Made by a program: the position numbers and the translations under genes. The notes beneath the pieces were generated by a model. That model ran no database searches. It was given only the letters and a program-made list of their open reading frames with translations, and was not told the DNA's origin. DNA of 64,000 bases, taken from contig CAVUAI010000053.1 in the NCBI GenBank assembly GCA_963739385.1, forward strand, positions 248,001-312,000, read 5' to 3'. Positions within the stretch are counted from its first letter, which is position 1; each line of letters starts with the position of its first letter. The stretch is from VAZQ01 sp963739385. GTDB lineage: Bacteria; Pseudomonadota; Alphaproteobacteria; Rhizobiales; Xanthobacteraceae. Below are positions 58,402 to 64,000 of the stretch, in pieces.

Positions 58402-60447
58402 ATGGTGCGAATTGAGTTCAGTCGTCGGCAAGCTCTTGTTGCCACCGCAGCGGGCATTTGTGGTTACGCGCGCGGCGATCGCGGCGCGCGGGCGCAGGGT
58501 GCGAATGGCCGACCAGAGAACAGCGGATCAAATGGAGCCCGCGCGCTCATTCCACGCCGGTTTCTGTTCGGCGATCCCGGAAAATCCGCCGTGCGCATCA
58601 GTCCGGACGGGCAGCGCGTCGCTTTCCTGGCACCCATGGACGGCGTGCTGAACCTCTGGGTTGGCCAAATCGATGATATCGGGAATGCGCGTCCGTTTAC
58701 CCGGGTGACCGATCGCGACCTGGGGCCCTGGCTCCAATGGCTGCACAACAGCCGCCACCTGGTGTTCTTCCGGGAGCGGGGCGGCGACGAGAACTGGCAG
58801 ACCCATCGGGTCGACGTCGAGACCGGCGACATCCTCGCGCTCACACCCGCGCCGGGGGTGCGAAGCTACATCCATCAGACCTCGCATCATTTTCCCGACG
58901 AGTTGCTGATTGCCCATAACCAGCGTGACAAGCGATTTTTTGAGATCTACCGCGTGAACGTTGTGACGGGCACGAGCACGCTCATTCAAGCAAACGATCG
59001 TTTCGCAGGTTTTTTCACCGATCCAAATTTCCGGGTCCGTTTCGCGGTGCGCTCCACCGATGATGGCGGCTACGAGTATCTCCAGCGCGGCGCCGGCGCC
59101 GAATGGGAAACGTTCGCGCGGGTCGAGGCGACGGACGCCATGACAACGCGCCCGATCGAGTTCAGTGACGACGGCAGGGAGCTCTACTGGCTCGATTCAC
59201 GAGGGCGCGACAAGGCAGCCGTCGTCGCCCAGGACATGACGACCGGCGCGACGCGGGTGCTTGCCGAGGACGCGAAGGCCGATGTCGTGGAGATGACGCT
59301 CGAGCCGCTGACCTACCGGCCGATTGCTGGAGCTTCGATGTTCACGCGCCGGAGCTGGCACGTGATCGATCGGGACTATGCCGACGATTTCGTCTATCTG
59401 GCCAAGCTCTCCGACGGTGACCTGCGTGCTGTCAGTCTGTCGGACGACAAGCGTCACGCGGTGGTCCACTACGAGCGCGACTCCGCACCTGGACGGTTCT
59501 TCCACTACAACCGCGCCGAAAAGAGAGCGCGATTCCTGTTCAGCGCGCGACCGGCGCTGGAGAACGCGCCTCTGGTTCCGATGGAACCGCTGGTCCTGCG
59601 GACCCGCGATGGCCTGCAGCTCGTGAGCTACCTGTCACGGCCACGCGACTGGCAAAGGGGCAAGCCGCTGCCAATGGTGCTTTATGTGCACGGCGGCCCA
59701 TGGGCGCGTGACGTTTGGGGTCTCTACCCGACGCATCAATGGCTCGCCGATCGCGGTTATGCGGCGCTCAGCGTCAACTATCGGGGCTCGACCGGCTTCG
59801 GCAAGGCCTTCGTGAATGCCGCCAATCTCGAATGGGGCGGGAAGATGCACGACGACCTGATCGAGGCGGTCGACTGGGCCGTCGCCCGCGGCATCGCCGA
59901 CGAAAAGCGCATTGCCATCTACGGCGGCAGCTACGGCGGCTACTCCGCGCTGGTCGCCGCCACGTTCACGCCGGAGAAGTTCGCCTGTGCGATCGACCTG
60001 TTCGGCATTTCCAATCTGATCACTTTCATGGAGACGATTCCGGATTACTGGAAGCCCTGGCAGACGATCTGGAAGACGCGGATGGGCGACTACACCACCG
60101 ACGCCGGCCGCAAGTTCCTGCAGGAGCGCTCGCCGCTCAATCGTGTCGACAGGATCGTGCGCCCGCTGCTGATCGGGCAAGGAGGCAACGACGTGCGGGT
60201 CAAGGCATCCGAATCCGAGCAAATCGTGACGGCCATGCAAGCGCGCAATATCCCGGTGACCTACGTCTACTATTCGGACGAGGGACATGGCTTCCGGCGG
60301 CCCGAGAATCGCCGCTCCTTCACCGCGGTCGCAGAGCTGTTTCTCGCCAAGCATTTGGGCGGCCGGATCGAGCCGGTGAGTGATGATTTCGCCGGCTCGA
60401 CGATCGAGTTCAAGGCTGGCCGCGAGTTGATTCCCGGCCTCGATTAG
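58402..60447 (+). CDS. Tat-exported S9 family (prolyl oligopeptidase-like) peptidase
   Basis: 681 residues: twin-arginine signal (FSRRQALVATAAGICG), a seven-bladed propeller (about 45-400; RISPDGQRVAFLAPMDGVLNLWV, PIEFSDDGRELYWLDSRGRD) and a C-terminal hydrolase domain with the nucleophile in IYGGSYGGYSAL, Asp in QGGNDVRV and His in YSDEGHGF. It resembles acylaminoacyl-peptidase / dipeptidyl-peptidase relatives that trim short peptides in the periplasm. ATG 58402 chosen for its ribosome-binding site and Tat signal. The upstream palindromes link it to the BlaI-M56 module. Confidence 0.92.
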   Translation: MVRIEFSRRQALVATAAGICGYARGDRGARAQGANGRPENSGSNGARALIPRRFLFGDPGKSAVRISPDGQRVAFLAPMDGVLNLWVGQIDDIGNARPFTRVTDRDLGPWLQWLHNSRHLVFFRERGGDENWQTHRVDVETGDILALTPAPGVRSYIHQTSHHFPDELLIAHNQRDKRFFEIYRVNVVTGTSTLIQANDRFAGFFTDPNFRVRFAVRSTDDGGYEYLQRGAGAEWETFARVEATDAMTTRPIEFSDDGRELYWLDSRGRDKAAVVAQDMTTGATRVLAEDAKADVVEMTLEPLTYRPIAGASMFTRRSWHVIDRDYADDFVYLAKLSDGDLRAVSLSDDKRHAVVHYERDSAPGRFFHYNRAEKRARFLFSARPALENAPLVPMEPLVLRTRDGLQLVSYLSRPRDWQRGKPLPMVLYVHGGPWARDVWGLYPTHQWLADRGYAALSVNYRGSTGFGKAFVNAANLEWGGKMHDDLIEAVDWAVARGIADEKRIAIYGGSYGGYSALVAATFTPEKFACAIDLFGISNLITFMETIPDYWKPWQTIWKTRMGDYTTDAGRKFLQERSPLNRVDRIVRPLLIGQGGNDVRVKASESEQIVTAMQARNIPVTYVYYSDEGHGFRRPENRRSFTAVAELFLAKHLGGRIEPVSDDFAGSTIEFKAGRELIPGLD

Positions 60448-60541
60448 GATCGCGTCATGCTGGCCGCCTGCGATGTTGTCGTGTCACGCAAACGCCCGCC
60501 GGGCCACCGCCTCCGCAGCCACATTCCATTGGTGATGCGCC

Positions 60542-61984
60542 ATGACCGATGATTTCAGACGAAACGCCGCGTTGGCCCTGCATCGGTTCGGCCTGGGGCC
60601 TCGTGACGGCTCGATCGCGGCAATCGCATCCGATCCGCGCGGCGCGCTGCTCGCCGAGCTGGAGCGTCCCGGAATCGGCCGCATCGACGACCCGCAACTC
60701 CTGACCAGCGCCCAGGCCTCACGCGCCGGTTTTGAAGCGCGCGCCGCGCGGCGCGCTCAGCAAATCGTCGCAGAACGCGAGCGGAAGGAGGCCGAGCGGC
60801 TCGCGGGCAACGGTCAGACCATGCGCGACGAGACGGCTCAGGGCGCCGACCCGGCCAAGTCCGCGCCGCCGCCAGCCGTCGAGGGCACCCCCACGGAACG
60901 GCAGATCATTCTCAAAGAGATCAAGGCCAAGCTCGATGCCGCGCTCGCCGCCGAGATCGGTTTTGCCGAACGCCTCGCCTGGTTCTGGTCGAACCATTTC
61001 TGCGTGTCCGCGCAAAGGGTGCCGAACATGGCGGGTGGCTATGAACGCGAAGCGATCAGGCCGCATATCCTCGGGCGCTATGCCGACATGCTGCTCGCGG
61101 TCGAGGGCCACCCCGCGATGCTGGTCTACCTCGACAATTTTATTTCCATTGGGCCCAACTCGGTGGCCGGCATCAATCGCACCCGCGGTCTCAACGAAAA
61201 TCTCGCGCGGGAGATTCTGGAGCTGCACACGCTCGGTGTGCGCACCGGCTACAGCCAGGACGACGTCCTGCGTTTCGCCAAGGTGCTCACGGGATGGACG
61301 CTCATTTCGGTCAACGACAATCCCGAGCACGGCGCCGAGTTCATTTTCAACAGCCGCCTGCACGAGCCCGGACCTCAGCAGATCATGGACAAGACCTATG
61401 CCGATACCGGCGTCGAACAGGGGCGCGCGGTGCTCAGGGATCTCGCCCGGCATCCGGCCACTGCGACCCACGTCGCCACCAAGCTGGCGCGCCATTTCGT
61501 CGCCGAGGAACCATCGCCGGCCTTGGTCGAGCGGCTGGATCGGATCTTCCGCGACACCGAAGGCGACCTCAAGGAGGTCGCCAAGGGCCTGGTAACCGCG
61601 CCGGAGGCCTGGGCGCCGCCGCAGGCCAAACTCAAGCGGCCGAGCGAGTGGGTGGTGGCGATGATACGCGCAAGCGGGTTGCGCGGCGATCCCGAGCGCT
61701 TTGCGCGCGGTCAGGCCTTCCTCGGCGAGCCGATGTGGCGCCCGCCGTCGCCTAAGGGTTTTGCCGACGACGAAGGAGCCTGGATCGACTCCATGGGACA
61801 GCGGCTCGACATCGCCAACAATTTCGCCGAGCGCGTTGCCGAGCGCGTCGATCCCAACGGGGTGATCGAGACCGCGCTCGGACCGCTCGCTTCGGCCGCA
61901 ACGCGCCAGGCCGTCGCCCGCGCCGAGAGCCGGCAACAAGGGCTCACGCTGGCGTTCATGTCGCCAGAATTTCAACGGAGGTGA
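60542..61984 (+). CDS. DUF1800 family protein
   Basis: 480 residues with DUF1800 hallmarks: ALHRFGLGPRDG near the start, LAWFWSNHFCVS, GHPAMLVYLDNFISIGPNS, NENLAREILELHTLGV, FAKVLTGWT, ATKLARHFVAEEP and FLGEPMWRPPSPKGF. Residues about 60-110 are a charged insert. The family is always found next to DUF1501; function unknown, possibly a cell-envelope or secreted partner. Its stop overlaps the ribosome-binding site region of the DUF1501 gene, so the two are translationally linked. Confidence 0.9.
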   Translation: MTDDFRRNAALALHRFGLGPRDGSIAAIASDPRGALLAELERPGIGRIDDPQLLTSAQASRAGFEARAARRAQQIVAERERKEAERLAGNGQTMRDETAQGADPAKSAPPPAVEGTPTERQIILKEIKAKLDAALAAEIGFAERLAWFWSNHFCVSAQRVPNMAGGYEREAIRPHILGRYADMLLAVEGHPAMLVYLDNFISIGPNSVAGINRTRGLNENLAREILELHTLGVRTGYSQDDVLRFAKVLTGWTLISVNDNPEHGAEFIFNSRLHEPGPQQIMDKTYADTGVEQGRAVLRDLARHPATATHVATKLARHFVAEEPSPALVERLDRIFRDTEGDLKEVAKGLVTAPEAWAPPQAKLKRPSEWVVAMIRASGLRGDPERFARGQAFLGEPMWRPPSPKGFADDEGAWIDSMGQRLDIANNFAERVAERVDPNGVIETALGPLASAATRQAVARAESRQQGLTLAFMSPEFQRR

Positions 61985-61986
61985 AC

Positions 61987-63231
61987 ATGGCACTCCTGCA
62001 TCGACCCACCCGGCGCGCCATGCTGGCCAGCTCAGGTGCGCTGTTCGCCTGGGCCTACACGCCGAAACTGGCGCGGGCCGAGGGCCGCGATCCCCGCCTG
62101 CTGGTCATCGTGCTGCGTGGCGCTCTCGACGGGCTCGCCATGGTTGCGCCAACCGGCGATCCCGACTGGGTCCGCCTGCGCGGCGATCGGGCGCTCGTGC
62201 TCGACGGCAAGACCCCGGCATTGCCGCTCGACTCGCTCTTTGCCCTCAATCCGGCGATGCCGAACCTTCACCGGCTCTACCGGGCGCAGCAAGCAACCAT
62301 CGTTCATGCGACCGCGACTCCCTATCGCGAGCGCTCGCATTTCGACGGCCAGGACGTTCTCGAAAGCGGACTCGGCAAGCCTGCACCCACGGACAGCGGC
62401 TGGCTCAATCGAGCGCTCTCGTCACTGGCGGCGGATGGACGGGTCGACCCCAGAGGGAGCAGGGCCTTTGCCGTCGGGCCGGTGACGCCGCTGGTGGTGC
62501 GTGGGCCCGCTCCCGTCATGTCATGGGTGCCGCAGCAACTGCTGCCCGCGAGCGACGACACTCAGATGCGCCTTCTCGATCTTTACCGTCACACCGACGA
62601 CAAGCTTGCCCGCGCCCTCGAGGGGCGTCGCGACCTGGTGAACCTGGCGCGCGACGGCGGAATGAACCCGAGCCCGCCCGCAGGCGGACCGGTGCCAGCC
62701 AGCATGGCGCGCGTGCGTGAATACGTCGCCAATACGGCGGGCGCGGCTGCGAAATATCTCGCGCAACCCGATGGTCCGCGCGTGGGTGCCGCGGGCTTCG
62801 TCGGGTGGGATACGCACATCAACGAAGGCGCCACGGGCGGACAGCTGGCGACGCTGCTCGGCGCGCTCGACGAGGCGATAGCCGCAATCGAGAAAGCCAT
62901 GGGGAACGCGTGGAGCGAGACCGTCGTTGCGATCGTCACCGAGTTCGGCCGAACCGCGCGCATCAACGGAACCGACGGCACCGACCACGGCACCGCCACG
63001 GTGGCCGTGCTGGTGGGCGGTGCATTGCGGGGCGGACGGGTCATCGCGGACTGGCCCGGTCTCAAGCCAGCCGATCTCCATGAGGGCCGCGATCTCAAGC
63101 CTACAGTCGACTTGCGTGCGGTTCTCAAGGGCGTGCTGAAGGATCATCTGCGCGTCGATGAGGGAGCGCTCGCTGCGACGATCTTTCCCGGCAGCGATGA
63201 GGTGAAATCGATGACCGGATTGTTCGCCTGA
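61987..63231 (+). CDS. DUF1501 family Tat-exported protein
   Basis: 414 residues: twin-arginine leader (TRRAMLASSGALFAWAYTPKLARA), then the alkaline-phosphatase-like DUF1501 core: LLVIVLRGALDGLAMVAP, HATATPYRERSHFDGQDVLESG, FVGWDTHINEG, IVTEFGRTARINGTDGTDHGTA and ATIFPGSDEV at the end. The family resembles sulfatases/phosphatases, but no activity is proven. ATG 61987 follows GGAGGTGAAC; a GTG at 61981 is in frame but less likely. Operon with DUF1800. Confidence 0.9.
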   Translation: MALLHRPTRRAMLASSGALFAWAYTPKLARAEGRDPRLLVIVLRGALDGLAMVAPTGDPDWVRLRGDRALVLDGKTPALPLDSLFALNPAMPNLHRLYRAQQATIVHATATPYRERSHFDGQDVLESGLGKPAPTDSGWLNRALSSLAADGRVDPRGSRAFAVGPVTPLVVRGPAPVMSWVPQQLLPASDDTQMRLLDLYRHTDDKLARALEGRRDLVNLARDGGMNPSPPAGGPVPASMARVREYVANTAGAAAKYLAQPDGPRVGAAGFVGWDTHINEGATGGQLATLLGALDEAIAAIEKAMGNAWSETVVAIVTEFGRTARINGTDGTDHGTATVAVLVGGALRGGRVIADWPGLKPADLHEGRDLKPTVDLRAVLKGVLKDHLRVDEGALAATIFPGSDEVKSMTGLFA

Positions 63232-63268
63232 CCTGCTGCGGGAGCGGTCCGAGACGCCGGAGTCCCCG

Positions 63269-63649
63269 ATGACTGATGGACATTCGATATTGGTAGGTGC
63301 GGCAACGGTGTTCGTCGTCAGCGACATCGCCAAGAGCGTCGAGCATTACTGCGACAGGCTCGGCTTTACAGTCACTTTTCAATATGGAAAGCCGGTATTC
63401 TATGCATGTTTGCGTCGTGACGAGGTTGCTCTGCACCTACTTGCGGCGCAGGAGACCAAGCGGATACCGGGCAATGGCGGCATCTGTGTGTTCGTGAACG
63501 ATGTCGATGGTGTATACGCCGAACTGACCGCGCGCGGAGCCAACGTGATCAAGCCGCCGCAGAATTACGATTACGGCATGCGGGACTTTGACGTTCTCGA
63601 CCTTGATGGCAACCACCTTACGTTCGGAAAAGGCATCTCCCCATCATGA
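63269..63649 (+). CDS. VOC family / bleomycin-resistance-like protein
   Basis: 126 residues: TVFVVSDIAKSVEHYCDRLGFTVTF, EVALHLLAAQE, and GMRDFDVLDLDGNHLTFGKG, the typical betaalphabetabetabeta pair with metal-site Glu/His positions partly kept. Could be a drug-binding protein, a glyoxalase relative or a dioxygenase fold. Its start follows the DUF1501 stop by 37 bp on the same strand, but a functional link is not evident. Confidence 0.85.
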   Translation: MTDGHSILVGAATVFVVSDIAKSVEHYCDRLGFTVTFQYGKPVFYACLRRDEVALHLLAAQETKRIPGNGGICVFVNDVDGVYAELTARGANVIKPPQNYDYGMRDFDVLDLDGNHLTFGKGISPS

Positions 63650-63700
63650 GGTCCGCTCAGGTCATTCACGCCCGGGTCGAGCCAAGCAACAGGTCCTGCC

Positions 63701-63850
63701 ATGCCGCGCGGCGTTCCACGAGTGAGCGACCGTCGCGTTCTCAATGGCATCTTCTGGGTGTTGCGACCTGGTGCACCTTGGCGCGATCTGCCCGACAGTT
63801 TTCGATCCCTATACCACCTGCTACAACCGCTTCGTTCGATGGCGGGGGCC
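63701..63850 (+). pseudogene. IS5-type transposase fragment, frameshifted
   Basis: PRGVPRVSDRRVLNGIFWVL then RPGAPWRDLPDS matches the N-terminal region of IS5-group transposases; after an apparent one-base insertion in the T-run at 63799-63802 the sense continues in the next frame as FDPYTTCYNRFVRWR. The start and the catalytic DDE part are missing, and no terminal inverted repeats are visible. Confidence 0.8.
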
Positions 63851-63862
63851 GCGGGGCATCGC

Positions 63863-64000
63863 TTACGCCAACAGAACGCGCGTCACATCAGCGCCCGTCT
63901 CGGTGTCTAGGACCACAAACGCCATGCCTTCGCGCTGCCATTGCCGAAGCTCATCAATATCGCCGGCGAGCCCATCCGAGGAGACATAGCATCCGTTCGC
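63863..64000 (-). CDS. C-terminal part of a gene with a PHA-regulator-type domain, cut by window edge
   Basis: 45 codons before a TAA at 63863-63865: NGCYVSSDGLAGDIDELRQW, then REGMAFVVLDTETGADVTRVLL. The pattern (short Y-x-S strand, helix with acidic residues, E/D-x-FVV-x-D-x-x-TG-x-D-x-TR) matches the polyhydroxyalkanoate synthesis regulator DNA-binding domain. That domain is normally N-terminal in PhaR, so this may be a small single-domain protein. Only the end is visible. Confidence 0.5.
   Translation of the reverse strand, partial: ANGCYVSSDGLAGDIDELRQWQREGMAFVVLDTETGADVTRVLLA

Overview
The window is GC-rich chromosomal DNA of an alphaproteobacterium, most likely in the Bradyrhizobium / Rhodopseudomonas / Xanthobacteraceae part of the Hyphomicrobiales. 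The basis is a membrane ferritin (MbfA) gene with an Irr-type ICE palindrome, a DUF3551 gene, compact egtB-egtD ergothioneine genes, and several hairpin repeat families typical of that group. This placement is inference from family content. I saw no rRNA, tRNA, CRISPR array or intact insertion sequence.

Layout. 1-1049 (minus): start of a RuBisCO-like protein gene (cut by the window edge) and a Nudix hydrolase; 1175-3150 (plus): mbfA behind an ICE box and a metallophosphoesterase. 3150-9797: a Sel1-repeat protein, a membrane-anchored hypothetical, an SDR, a hydroxypyruvate-isomerase-like enzyme, a chimeric gene graveyard near 6.7 kb, and a methyltransferase plus MetF-like pair, bracketed by two copies of a 125-bp hairpin repeat. 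9796-11376: NlpC/P60-like exported protein. 11617-17040 (minus): aromatic-acid catabolism (maleylacetate reductase, gentisate-dioxygenase-type cupin, SDR, two FMN reductases, FAH-family hydrolase). 18130-20408 (minus): ergothioneine synthesis. 20693-32382: mostly single metabolic and secreted genes (heme-binding protein, lytic transglycosylase, alpha/beta hydrolase, MetE-like protein, cupin, TctC receptor, CorA, amidohydrolase, NHL protein, a frameshifted substrate-binding protein, an enolase-superfamily enzyme). 32710-37013 (plus): RND efflux adaptor and permease. 38265-47351 (minus): fatty-acid beta-oxidation genes (fadE, thiolase, fadJ, acyl-CoA hydrolase/transferase) interrupted by dense C-rich hairpin repeats and a DUF559 nuclease gene. 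47.4-55.2 kb: sparse accessory stretch with small secreted proteins, repeats, GlsB-like protein, a mandelate-racemase-like gene with a divergent TetR regulator, and an ICMT-like methyltransferase. 55283-60447 (plus): BlaI repressor, an M56 (BlaR1-type) membrane peptidase with an unusual C-terminus, and a Tat-exported S9 peptidase. 60542-63231: DUF1800/DUF1501 pair. The end holds a VOC protein, an IS5-type fragment and the 3' end of a probable PHA-regulator-domain gene.

The most noteworthy points are: (1) a BlaI/M56 module whose palindromic operator (GCTACWNNNWGTAGC) recurs upstream of the S9 peptidase gene, with an M56 protein carrying a VHL-beta-like domain between two copies of an undescribed repeat; (2) a DUF559 nuclease gene bracketed by inverted copies of a dispersed C-rich repeat, whose other copies also supply protein C-terminal tails; (3) a fossil junction between an isopropylmalate-dehydrogenase-like start and an NlpC/P60 gene fragment at an 8-bp microhomology.
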